Assembly: GCA_031082225.1 (NCBI GenBank)
Contig: JAVHLG010000034.1
Span: 1 to 40,470 of the forward strand
Direction of reading: 5' to 3'
DNA from: Desulfovibrionaceae bacterium
GTDB taxonomy: Bacteria; Desulfobacterota; Desulfovibrionia; Desulfovibrionales; Desulfovibrionaceae
Length of the DNA: 40,470 bases
Position numbers and translations under genes: made by a program. Of this stretch, positions 23,556 to 32,081 are shown in pieces (position 1 is the stretch's first letter; each line of letters opens with the position of its first letter). Under the pieces are notes generated by a model that was given only the letters and a program-made list of their open reading frames with translations, had not been told where the DNA came from and did no database searches.

Positions 23556-24737
23556 TCAGGACTTGCCGGGGACCGGCGGGGGCGCGGCCTTGGCGGCGTT
23601 GAGACGCGCGCCGTACTCCCGCACCTTCTGGTTAATGAGCGGCCCGTTTCTCCGGAAATGCTGGGCGGCCCGCATGAGGAAGTAGGCCTGGTTCACGGCC
23701 GTGTCCTCCAGGGAAAGGGCCGTGTCGCGCAGGGTCTCGATCATCTTCTCCCGAAACGCGACGGCCGGGGGCGTCTTGTCCAGCCGGTAGGCGAACCCCC
23801 GGAACAGGGCCTTGATCAGGGTCGAAAGCTCCTCCGAAAGCGGCGACGGATCACGGATGACGGTCTTTCCCGCCGGATTGAAGATGCTTAGCCCGGCATC
23901 GTGAAAATAGACCCGGTTGAAGGTGGCGACGAACTCCCCCATGTGCCGCTGAAAGTGCTCATGCACCGCGGCGTCGTAAAATATCTCCGTCGGCCGTTCG
24001 GGACTCTGCCCTATGATCATGTCGGAGATGATCGTGCAAAAGGTTTCGGCGTATGCCGGTCCGAGTTGTTGCTTGTAGCACGTGTTGCACAGAAGGAGGA
24101 GCTGCGATTCGAAATAGGTCAGCGATCTGTTCACCTTCTTTTCGGACATGGGGGGCAACACGGCGGGATCGACCCCAAGACAGCGACACAGGGCCTTCTC
24201 CAGCCCCGTCACCTTTTCCGTGTCATAATGGAGCAGGCGGATATTCTTGAAATACTTCGCGAAGCGCTCCACAACCTGAAACTGCATCAACGTGGTCTGC
24301 GTCAGCCCGAAGACCCGGAAGGTTTGGTCATAGCCGTGCCGCTTGAGGTGCTGGAGGTAGGTCGAATAGGCCATGTCGTAGACGTCGCGCACAAAGGCGA
24401 TGATGTGGACCTCGAGCTTGAGGCGTTCGGCCAGGGTCTGGAGGTGGGCCAGGCGGTCGTCGTCCAGGGTCTGGAAGATCTCCGAGGAATACAGAATATC
24501 CTGGGGATACCGCTGCATGATGTCGGCCAGGATGGGTTCGACGGTCCCGTTCGTGATGCGTTGGACAAGCTCAAGCCCGTTGCCGGAGGTGATGGCGTAA
24601 TCGCCGAGCTTTTCCGGGGTGGGAAACGGATAGACGATGTGTTGCGACAGCAGGTGTTGGCGGTTGTTGGCAAGCCAGACCTGGAGGGCTGATGACCCCG
24701 TTTTGCCGCAGCCGATATGCAGATACAGCTTTCTCAT
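23556..24737 (-). CDS. sulfotransferase-like protein
   Basis: A 393-residue protein with the N-terminal PAPS loop LHIGCGKTGSSALQ (6-19) and a 3'-phosphate element FVRDVYDMAYSTYLQHLKR about 115 residues later, as in a large family of bacterial carbohydrate sulfotransferases (HIGxxKTGTSxLQ type). ATG 24737 gives this family N-terminus; an ATG at 24797 would add 20 residues. No signal peptide, so it acts in the cytoplasm. It is the last gene of the long minus-strand run and is convergent with the PP-loop gene, 45 bp apart. Together with the 15.3-kb sulfotransferase and the APS kinase it forms the sulfation part of the element. The acceptor is unknown. The C-terminal 80 residues are helical, Ala/Pro-rich at the end. 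Confidence 0.82.
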   Translation of the reverse strand: MRKLYLHIGCGKTGSSALQVWLANNRQHLLSQHIVYPFPTPEKLGDYAITSGNGLELVQRITNGTVEPILADIMQRYPQDILYSSEIFQTLDDDRLAHLQTLAERLKLEVHIIAFVRDVYDMAYSTYLQHLKRHGYDQTFRVFGLTQTTLMQFQVVERFAKYFKNIRLLHYDTEKVTGLEKALCRCLGVDPAVLPPMSEKKVNRSLTYFESQLLLLCNTCYKQQLGPAYAETFCTIISDMIIGQSPERPTEIFYDAAVHEHFQRHMGEFVATFNRVYFHDAGLSIFNPAGKTVIRDPSPLSEELSTLIKALFRGFAYRLDKTPPAVAFREKMIETLRDTALSLEDTAVNQAYFLMRAAQHFRRNGPLINQKVREYGARLNAAKAAPPPVPGKS

Positions 24738-25075
24738 GTCCGATCCCCGAAGCCGCGTTGCACGCCCGTTCTCGCTCTTGAAGAGGCGTTTCAGCATGAA
24801 GACGCCTGCTTTGCGCCTGAGGCACGCCTGGGGCGAGACCGGGGGTCAGGTCGGCACGTGTTGATTTCAGGCATGACGGGGCTCACTGCAAAAAGCCAAA
24901 ATCACAGCCTGTGAAAACGCAATTTCATGAAATGATGGATCACGCACCATTGCTCTTTGCCGAAGTTTGACTTTTGCAGGGACATGATGAAGCCGGAATC
25001 ATGCACGTCCCGAACGGGCCGAAGCGCCCTTCATGCACCAGGGGTTGCTGTTGCGCAAAAGCTACGTCCGGGCCG
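24738..25075. other. intergenic region upstream of the sulfotransferase gene
   Basis: No gene is supported. It contains the palindrome TCACAGCCTGTGA (24902-24914) and the palindrome ATTTCATGAAAT (24922-24933), 12 bases or fewer apart, possible operators for the sulfotransferase gene. The string AATTTCATGAA also occurs upstream of the APS kinase gene. Confidence 0.45.
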
Positions 25076-27022
25076 CTAATTCACCAACGGATTGCGCCCG
25101 ATCTTGTTCAGCAAAAATCCCCATTTCAGGATGCTTTTTTCATCAAGCTCCGGCAGATTGTTCAGGATGGACCCCATGCCCAGCATGAGGCATTTATCCA
25201 TGGGCGACAGAATGTGGAACGTCTTGAAGCCCTGTTCTTCGGGAATCTGGCGATCGGAAACCACGTTGTCCCCGACGTGGATATGGGAATCGAAAAGCCC
25301 GTTTTCCGTCAACTCCTTGCGAATGACCTTCCAGATGTCGCCCGTATCCTTGCGCATCCGTTCCTGGCTTGAAACGTAAAAGCGGCAACTGCACATGCCG
25401 CCGGCCTTTCGAAGCATCGTGGTGACCTGCTCGGCCGTGTAATAGGTGTCGGTCACGATGGACAGTTGTTTTCTATTGTCGACCAACTCGTTAAAGAGTT
25501 CTATCATCTCCGACTTGCCGCCGATCATGTTCAGATCCAGTTCGAATTCCTGGTCGGCCAGGGCGGGCCCCTCCTGCGGATCCAGGGACAGGCGCTTGGC
25601 GACTCGTTCATAGATTTCATAAATCGTCACGTCGCCGCGAAACTGTTGCTCCTTGCGAAGCGCAAGCTCCTCTTCGTTGCGGATCAGGACGAACTTCTTC
25701 GCATCACGCACCAATCCCCGTTGAGCAAGGATCTTGCCGAGCAGCAGCTTGGCGTAATCGGCAAAATAATATTCCCGGGAGATGAGGGTATCAAAAAGAT
25801 CAAAACTGATGGATTTTGACTCCAGCAGGACATTTCGCACGTGGGCAAGGGACAGGTGCTGATATTCGATCATGATGAAACTGGGATCTTCCGTGAAAAC
25901 GCCGCCGTCGGGCACATAATACAACTGTCTGTAGCCCTTGCTTTCCACCAGAAGCCCCAGGCAGCGTTCGATCCCATGTAAAATCGTGCCGTCGTTGGGT
26001 ATCGGCTCGGCAGGGAAATCGTCATAGGTGAATTCCGTGGACAAAAGGCGTTCCAGGGCCGCCGGACGGGCCCAGAACATGCCGCCGACGGGATAGGGCA
26101 GGAAATCCGTGGGGATGTCGAAGGAATACCGTTCGGCGAGCTCCTTCATGCCCTCCTTGTTGCGCAGGACATGGTTGGCGAAACCCGGCAGATACGGATA
26201 CGACACGGGATAATACAATCCATATTCCTCGTCCTCGGCAAAGGCGTTGAGCACACCGGTCACCACGCCGGGATTCAGCAGCAGGTATTCCGCAAGGTAA
26301 TCCGCCCACTGGGCGTTTTCACGTCCGGAATAGAGCGATTTTTTGGAATGCATATGGCAAAACAGGTCATACTCCAGTATTTTCTGGGAAAACTCCACCA
26401 GCAGGGGACCGAAGTTCCGGCCATGGTTCTTGACGCAGGCGCATTGCACCTCGCTGACGTTTTCCAGCTTTGAAAAGGCGGCGAGGGCCTTCTTCTGAAT
26501 CTTTTTTCCAACGGCGGTGCACAAAACATCCACCGTGACCGGCAGTTTTTCAATCATTTTGCAAAACTTCTTCACGAAATCCGCATAGAAAATATGCAAC
26601 ACAATGGCGATCTTGAAATCCTGGACCTTCGGCGACAGCGTCCGGGGGATATCGACGATATTTTTCGGCGTCCAGCGCTCCTGCTCTGGTGTGATCGAAC
26701 GGCCCTCCGTGACGCCATGCAGCAAATAATGCTGCAGCGGCGACATGCCGCTCACGAAGACGTCGGGGCTGGACCGATAATAGGCCTCGTTGTCAAGGCG
26801 GGGCGAAGGGGAGATGGTCGTGAATTTGGATCGATACAGATAGTCCTTGAAGGCCTCGTGGTCCGTTTCAAAGACGGCGCCGATCTTTTTTTCATACCAT
26901 GGCCTGTCGAACAGGCCCTTTTCCATGGCCAGGTTGTACAACTCGAGCATCGCCGGCTTCAAGACGGCTTCCGGCTCTTTGCCTTGATCGGCCGCTACAA
27001 ATTTTTTTAATGATTTCAGCAT
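25076..27022 (-). CDS. RgpF-type rhamnan synthesis protein fused to HAD domain
   Basis: A 648-residue cytoplasmic protein in three parts. Residues about 77-108 are a F/Y-Y-x-x-x-P-D-V repeat (NEAYYRSSPDVF, PLQHYLLHGVTEGR) like those of the 19-kb repeat protein. Residues about 137-375 match the rhamnan synthesis F domain: HIFYADFVKKFCKMIEKLP, VKNHGRNFGPLL, DLFCHMHSKKS and PYPVGGMFWARP. Residues about 403-640 form a HAD-type domain: SFDLFDTLISRE with D408, SIVTDTYYT and HVGDNVVSDRQ. It probably assembles or modifies a rhamnose-like polysaccharide. ATG 27022 follows AAAGGGAT. The HAD part resembles the first half of COG5610 proteins, whose second half is encoded by the gene just upstream. Confidence 0.85.
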   Translation of the reverse strand: MLKSLKKFVAADQGKEPEAVLKPAMLELYNLAMEKGLFDRPWYEKKIGAVFETDHEAFKDYLYRSKFTTISPSPRLDNEAYYRSSPDVFVSGMSPLQHYLLHGVTEGRSITPEQERWTPKNIVDIPRTLSPKVQDFKIAIVLHIFYADFVKKFCKMIEKLPVTVDVLCTAVGKKIQKKALAAFSKLENVSEVQCACVKNHGRNFGPLLVEFSQKILEYDLFCHMHSKKSLYSGRENAQWADYLAEYLLLNPGVVTGVLNAFAEDEEYGLYYPVSYPYLPGFANHVLRNKEGMKELAERYSFDIPTDFLPYPVGGMFWARPAALERLLSTEFTYDDFPAEPIPNDGTILHGIERCLGLLVESKGYRQLYYVPDGGVFTEDPSFIMIEYQHLSLAHVRNVLLESKSISFDLFDTLISREYYFADYAKLLLGKILAQRGLVRDAKKFVLIRNEEELALRKEQQFRGDVTIYEIYERVAKRLSLDPQEGPALADQEFELDLNMIGGKSEMIELFNELVDNRKQLSIVTDTYYTAEQVTTMLRKAGGMCSCRFYVSSQERMRKDTGDIWKVIRKELTENGLFDSHIHVGDNVVSDRQIPEEQGFKTFHILSPMDKCLMLGMGSILNNLPELDEKSILKWGFLLNKIGRNPLVN

Positions 27023-27135
27023 GGAGATATCCCTTTGCATCCGGTTTTCCGGGTCGCAACAGCTTGTATTTCTCAGTAAAAAACGTCTACGAACCGCGAC
27101 ATGGACTCTTGTGCCGACACCGTAACCGGACCAGG

Positions 27136-28200
27136 CTATGCAGGCGCTTTTTTATGAAGGAACAGGCTGATGAGATTTGGCGTGGAAAAGCCAATGATGA
27201 AATCATCAATCGTTAAAAATTCCTTCACATGGCCCGGGAAAAAATCCTTGTTATGCGTGTATGCGTCATACAATTCTTCAAGCTCCGGAAGATCAAAAAA
27301 TATGCCTTTTTCAAAACAATTGACGACATAATCCACGGCGCCGGAATGTATCTGGTCGACAAGCCCCCAATACCGTTGGGCCACGATCAACCGGCCATAG
27401 ACAAAGTGCCTCTGGCCGTTTTGTGTTTGAATGACATCAATAAGCTGGCCATGGGGCGCGGTCATGACCGATTCAAGAAACGACGAACGGTCAAGAAGCG
27501 CATACCCCGTGTCCCATTTGACGTTCTCGCGAAACGCGCCATGCAGATAGGCGGTATGCTCCCCGACGGGAACCTGCTGCTGCGTCGTGGTGACGAAATA
27601 TTTGCCATAGGTGTCCCGGGCAAGGGCCTTGGTCAGCATGGTCTGAATGCTTCCGGAATAGCCAAGGTCGAGGAATACGATTTTTTTCGCCGGATCATCC
27701 AGGCCGAGTTCGTGCAGGTAGTTTGAATAGGCCGCATGCGTTCCCTGGGTGATCCGCACCAGGTCGGGATATTTCTCCCGAAGCGCCACGAACAGCTCGT
27801 CCTTGTCATCCGGAAGAACGATGTCCTTTTTGAGATACAGGCTGGAGAAACACGAGGACATGTCCTGCGCCGTCAAGGCATAGCGATCCAGCAGCAGGGT
27901 TCCCACCGTGCCCATGAACTTATAATTCAGCGACTTCTTGAAGATCTCCTGGTCGCACAGGTAGGCCCGAAACAGCATGGCCCTGGAGGTGCGCAGATAG
28001 ACCGGCGGCTGGGGCGTCCTGGCCAGGCCCTTGTCCGACAGGGCCTGAAGCGTGCGGTGGAACAGCCACCCTTCACGTGACAGGCAGACGGGAAGATAGT
28101 CGTCCTTGTCTTCAAGGACAAACTGCATGTATTTGCATAAAAACGGACCGATGAAGTACGCGCCAAAATCATACAATTCACTATTACGCGGACATATCAT
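27136..28200 (-). CDS. protein like the C-terminal half of COG5610 HAD-family proteins
   Basis: A 354-residue protein. The region from about 10 to 60 (YDFGAYFIGPFLCKYMQFVL, then LPVCLSREGWLFHRTLQ) matches the part that follows the HAD domain in COG5610 predicted hydrolases, there usually written as a GP-x-x-x-F helix and a FLxREG strand. Later segments include VFLDLGYSGSIQTML (about 183-197), a Rossmann-like turn. There is no catalytic HAD motif in this polypeptide. Its gene is directly upstream of the RgpF-HAD gene, 113 bp apart on the same strand, so the two may form one complex that equals a full-length COG5610 protein. ATG 28200, ribosome site AGGGG. Function in glycan synthesis is inferred from context only. 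Confidence 0.72.
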   Translation of the reverse strand: MICPRNSELYDFGAYFIGPFLCKYMQFVLEDKDDYLPVCLSREGWLFHRTLQALSDKGLARTPQPPVYLRTSRAMLFRAYLCDQEIFKKSLNYKFMGTVGTLLLDRYALTAQDMSSCFSSLYLKKDIVLPDDKDELFVALREKYPDLVRITQGTHAAYSNYLHELGLDDPAKKIVFLDLGYSGSIQTMLTKALARDTYGKYFVTTTQQQVPVGEHTAYLHGAFRENVKWDTGYALLDRSSFLESVMTAPHGQLIDVIQTQNGQRHFVYGRLIVAQRYWGLVDQIHSGAVDYVVNCFEKGIFFDLPELEELYDAYTHNKDFFPGHVKEFLTIDDFIIGFSTPNLISLFLHKKAPA

Positions 28201-28301
28201 ATTTCTCTACCCCTGGATTCAAAATGGGCCGCCCGTATGCCGCAGACGCAACGTGCAGCCAGACGACGCCCCCCAACGGCGGCGTCGCAAAAGACCATGA
28301 T

Positions 28302-29006
28302 CTATTTTTTGACGATGATGCAGGCGTTGCCTATCCAGGCCATCATGTCGATGGTCCGCCCCAGGGCGATATCCGTATCGGTCAGGTTGTAGACGGACCG
28401 GATGTTCTCGTTGTCCGTGAGGTTGGTCGACGCGACGACCCGCGTCATGGCCAGGAGATAAAACACCGTGTCCTTCTGGTCGAGACTCATGTTGTACACG
28501 GGACGAAAATGGCCGAACGAGGTGCACAGATCCTCAAGGATATAGATGCCTCCCGGCTTGACGGCCGGAAACAACCTGCGGAATCCGATGATTTGATGAT
28601 GCCAGAGGTGGGAGGCGTCGTCCAGGACAAAGTCCCAGGGCATGGCCGCCAACTGTTGCAAAAATCCCACGTCGCCCAGGTCGCCGACATGGGTCTTGAA
28701 ACCCTCGGCCTGCAGCTTTGCAACGTTTGTATTGATGTCTGCGACGTGAAGGTTGGATGTATCCTTGAAGTATTCCTTCCAGCAGCGCATGGACGCGCCA
28801 ATGTTGTGGTCCGGACCCGCGCCGAGTTCAAGCAGCGTGAAGGGAACCTTTGTTCTCTTTTCGCGCAGGAAAAATTCATACCGGTCCAGCAGCGTCATCT
28901 TGTCTTCCATGGCGCCGTCGGGCTTGCGCCACCGACTGGATTTATTGGTGTTGTGTTTGACGCCAAAGATGTCAAGTTCCTTGAATTTCTTAAAAAATTC
29001 AGCCAT
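28302..29006 (-). CDS. SAM-dependent methyltransferase of the TylF/CmcI type
   Basis: A 234-residue class I methyltransferase. Motif I LLELGAGPDHNIGASM (about 61-76) binds S-adenosylmethionine; VADINTN and WDFVLDDASHLWHHQIIGF follow as motif II and the metal-binding region of the macrocin O-methyltransferase/cephalosporin hydroxylase group, then PGGIYILEDL. ATG 29006 follows AGGGAGAGA; an upstream open frame adds 35 poorly family-like residues. The likely reaction is O-methylation of a sugar hydroxyl in the glycan. It is one of two proteins of this group in the window. Confidence 0.82.
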   Translation of the reverse strand: MAEFFKKFKELDIFGVKHNTNKSSRWRKPDGAMEDKMTLLDRYEFFLREKRTKVPFTLLELGAGPDHNIGASMRCWKEYFKDTSNLHVADINTNVAKLQAEGFKTHVGDLGDVGFLQQLAAMPWDFVLDDASHLWHHQIIGFRRLFPAVKPGGIYILEDLCTSFGHFRPVYNMSLDQKDTVFYLLAMTRVVASTNLTDNENIRSVYNLTDTDIALGRTIDMMAWIGNACIIVKK

Positions 29007-29169
29007 GCGCGTCTCTCCCTGCACTTTTTTCATCCATTTCTTCGGGCCCATAGGTCGTTTTCCTGCCTCGTTTCCCATAGGCGCGCTGAGCATTATTCTT
29101 CGTCGATACAAATAGCAAGGCCGCGTCCCGCGATCTGTATTTCGTGTCCCATGCCCTGCGGCGGTCTGG

Positions 29170-30084
29170 TCATGATCCCGGAATCAGGGTCACGTCGCAG
29201 CGCATGCCGTCCTTGATGGCCAGATCCTGATTGTCCAGAAGGATTTCGATCTCGTAGAACGTGGGTTGCTGCAGGTACCTGGTCATGGTCACCTGGGACA
29301 ACCGGCTGATGCGGCTGGCATAGGTCTTGTCCGGAAAGGCGTGGAAGACCAGACGCGCCTCGTCCCCCGCGCGCAGCTTCACGGCCTGGATCTCGTGCAC
29401 GGCGCAGCGGACCATGATGGTCTCCAGCACGCCGACCTCGAAAAGCGGCTCCTTTTCGTCTGCGGTGAAGACCGCCCCGGGCATGGCCCGGGGGTTGACG
29501 TACAGCACATGCCCGGCAAAGGGCGCGGTGATGTAGAATTCCCTGGCAAGCGCGTCGCCCTGGGCTTCCACGCCGCGCTTGCGGGCCGCGGTCTCTTCCC
29601 GGGTGTTCATGCGGGCCTTTTCCGCCGCGATGATCTCGCGCAAAAAATCCAGGCGTTTTTGGAACACGTCGAGGGAACGCTCGAACAGGTGCAGGTCGGA
29701 CTCGGCCACCACGCCCTTGCTGGTCATCTCCCGCATTTCGTCGCGCCGGATCTTTTCCCGCTCAAAGGCCAGGGTGGCGGCCTGCAGCTGGGCCTCAAGC
29801 CCGGACAGGGTGTGCCGGGAGAGTTGCGACTTTTCGGCGATGAGCGTTTCCAGGGTGGGTTCGTATCCCGCCAGGCGGTCGTCCTTTTCCACGCGCTGGC
29901 CCACCCTGGCCAGCACCGAGGTGATCTTCAGACGCGGCTCGACGCCCGCCACCTTGGGCACGGTGATGGCGTCTTTAAGCAGACAGAAGGCCTTGCCCGT
30001 CACCGTGACGGGTTCCTGCGCCAGGGCGGGCTGGGTCAGCAGGCAGGCCGCCAGCACCATGGCGCATCGGAAAAAATGTCTCAT
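29170..30084 (-). CDS. HlyD-like periplasmic adaptor protein
   Basis: A 304-residue exported protein with signal peptide (cleavage near PALA-QEP, residue 22). Order: short biotinyl-lipoyl half (about 28-75, VLARVGQRVEKDDRLAGYEP), a long alpha-helical hairpin (about 78-175, many Glu/Arg/Lys), the second lipoyl half (FYITAPFAGHVLYVNPRAMPG) and a beta-barrel domain (VRCAVHEIQAVKLRAGDEA onwards). No N-terminal membrane helix remains. Adaptors of this type pair with exporters or, in some systems, with membrane polysaccharide synthases. No transporter lies beside it; the polytopic GT39-like protein upstream is the nearest membrane partner. ATG 30084 with a G-rich ribosome site. Confidence 0.85.
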   Translation of the reverse strand: MRHFFRCAMVLAACLLTQPALAQEPVTVTGKAFCLLKDAITVPKVAGVEPRLKITSVLARVGQRVEKDDRLAGYEPTLETLIAEKSQLSRHTLSGLEAQLQAATLAFEREKIRRDEMREMTSKGVVAESDLHLFERSLDVFQKRLDFLREIIAAEKARMNTREETAARKRGVEAQGDALAREFYITAPFAGHVLYVNPRAMPGAVFTADEKEPLFEVGVLETIMVRCAVHEIQAVKLRAGDEARLVFHAFPDKTYASRISRLSQVTMTRYLQQPTFYEIEILLDNQDLAIKDGMRCDVTLIPGS

Positions 30085-30221
30085 GCCCCGCCCTTGCCGC
30101 CCCAAACGCCCGGGCGGCTGGTCAATAGACCGGTACGCCGCCTCACGGCCGGTCTTCCGGTCCGGTTGCGCCCCATGGCGCAAAAGCCTGTCGTTGTGAC
30201 GCCATATCCCAGGCCCGCCGC

Positions 30222-32081
30222 CTACGGCAAGGCCGGGACGCCCGCCCGGTCCGGCCCGGCCGGGCCCACAAACAGCACGAAGTCGGCATAGGGCACGGGG
30301 GACGCCGGGTCGCCCAGGACGCGCCGCTGTGCGGCCCGGGACGCCAGATGCCCCATGAAGGCCTCTTCCCGCTCCGCCGTGCCGGGACGGCGGTAGCTGG
30401 CCGAATACAGCACGCACCAGGGCCTTTCGCCCTCCAGGATCCCGCGTATCTCCGACTCGAAATAGATGGGCTGGGGGATGTAGCTCAGCCCCGGCGGGGC
30501 CGGATGGTCCAGGAGGTAGTAGAGCAGGGAGGCGTTGTTGAAGCTTAAAAGAATCCTGTCCCGGCATCCCGCCTCGACATAGGCCCGCTCCACGGCCTCC
30601 AGCATGGCGGCCCGCTCCGGGGACTCCAGGATGCCGCGCAGCCTGGGGTTGGAAAGGACGGTCTTTGGGCCGGACAGGCGGGTCTCCCCGGTCCAGCCGC
30701 CGGTCTCCAGGTGCAAAAGGCTCCCGGCCACGAAGACCAGGGCGGCCAGGAACAGGCCCCAGACCATCCCCCGGGCCGGGGGGGCCGGGGCCGCGCCGCC
30801 CCTAAAAACGGGCCGGGACAGCAGCCACAGCCCCAGGGCCATCATCAGGCCCGAGACCGCGACCATGGAAAAGACCACGTAGATCTCGCTGTAGAAGGTC
30901 TGCTGCGCCCAGTACAGCACCAGGGCCAGGGCCGCAAAGGCCCCCCGACGCCATGCCGGGTCCGCCGTCCCGCCCGCCAGCGCCCCCCGGACCAGGCCCA
31001 GGCAGAGCAGGCCGTAGGCGAAGTGCGGCAGCAGGATGACCGGGTTCAGGGTGGGCAGCAGGTCCAGGGGAAATTCCGCCCGGCCCCCGCCGGCCACCAG
31101 GATGGACTTGGCCAGAAAAAGCGCGGCCGCGGCCGTCAGCAGCCACAGCCACCGGCCCAGGGGGTCGGCCCGGCGGCCGGGCCTGGAAAAAAGCCCGGCC
31201 ACCCCGGCCACGACCGCCCACAGGGCGGGCCAGGCCACGGCCAGAAGCACGATCTCCCCCAGGCGGCCATACAAAAACCCGTGCCCCTTGGGGACGTGAA
31301 ACAGCCGGTCAAGGCCGATGGCCAGGGCGTAAGCCCCGAGCAGCAGGACCAGGGACAGGCCGCAGGCCAGGGGGCAGGCGGCCAGGACCGGACGCCGCCG
31401 CCGCCAGGCCCGCCATAAAAGCCCCAGACAGATCAGGACCAGCCCCGGGGCCACGGTCAGGTTGGTCATGGCCGAGACGGCCAGGAAAAAGCCCGCCGCC
31501 GCGCCGAGCGCAAAGGCCTGGCCCGGCCAGTCCGACCGGTCCGGCCGGTCCCCCAGGAAATACAGGCCAAGTCCCAGGGCCAGAAAAAGCCCCGGGCCGT
31601 TGTGGTAATTGACCACCGAGGACAGTCCGGCCGCCAGGACGCAGCCCAGGCCCAGGGGGAGGGCCGCGCCGGCCGAGCCGGACGCGCCGGACGCGGCCGC
31701 CTGGCTCGGCGCGCCGGACGCCCCCCCTGTCCCGACCAGCAGGGCGGCCCCGGCCGCCAGGTTGCACAGGATGAAGGCGTAGCGCTGGGGCAGGTAGCCG
31801 TCCCCGAGAAAGAACATGAAAAAGGCGTTGACGAGGTGGGCCGGGGCCTGGGGCAGATAGCTGGCGATCTCGCCGTGGTGCAGGGCGCGCACGGCGTTGT
31901 ACAGATACCACGCCTCATCGCTGAACAGCACCCCCCGGCGCGGGGTGACGTACAGGACATAGAAGGCCGCAAGGCCCGCAAACGCCCCCCAGGCCGCCAC
32001 AGGGGCCCACCGGCACGGGGACGCCGGGCGCGGGGAGAGGGTCGGGCGTGGTTCGGCCATGGGCAGGGTCAGCCCCTTCAC
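30222..32081 (-). CDS. polytopic membrane glycosyltransferase-like protein (GT39/ArnT style)
   Basis: A 619-residue integral membrane protein with about a dozen hydrophobic segments and a soluble C-terminal domain of about 140 residues. The first periplasmic loop has GVLFSDEAWYLYNAVRAL (about 50-67), the D-E motif used by GT-C enzymes that take sugars from polyprenyl phosphate. Such proteins add the lipid-linked sugar to a periplasmic acceptor; the GtrB-like enzyme at 603-1622 could make the donor. The start is GTG 32081 overlapping the stop of the CmcI-like gene (GTGA). Extremely GC-rich with Gly/Ala/Pro-rich stretches between membrane helices. GT-C assignment is by topology and motif; the substrate is unknown. 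Confidence 0.75.
   Translation of the reverse strand: MKGLTLPMAEPRPTLSPRPASPCRWAPVAAWGAFAGLAAFYVLYVTPRRGVLFSDEAWYLYNAVRALHHGEIASYLPQAPAHLVNAFFMFFLGDGYLPQRYAFILCNLAAGAALLVGTGGASGAPSQAAASGASGSAGAALPLGLGCVLAAGLSSVVNYHNGPGLFLALGLGLYFLGDRPDRSDWPGQAFALGAAAGFFLAVSAMTNLTVAPGLVLICLGLLWRAWRRRRPVLAACPLACGLSLVLLLGAYALAIGLDRLFHVPKGHGFLYGRLGEIVLLAVAWPALWAVVAGVAGLFSRPGRRADPLGRWLWLLTAAAALFLAKSILVAGGGRAEFPLDLLPTLNPVILLPHFAYGLLCLGLVRGALAGGTADPAWRRGAFAALALVLYWAQQTFYSEIYVVFSMVAVSGLMMALGLWLLSRPVFRGGAAPAPPARGMVWGLFLAALVFVAGSLLHLETGGWTGETRLSGPKTVLSNPRLRGILESPERAAMLEAVERAYVEAGCRDRILLSFNNASLLYYLLDHPAPPGLSYIPQPIYFESEIRGILEGERPWCVLYSASYRRPGTAEREEAFMGHLASRAAQRRVLGDPASPVPYADFVLFVGPAGPDRAGVPALP

Noticed and set aside
24902-24914. 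TCACAGCCTGTGA as a CRP/FNR site
   Set aside because: The half-sites point outward with the wrong spacing compared with TGTGA-N6-TCACA.
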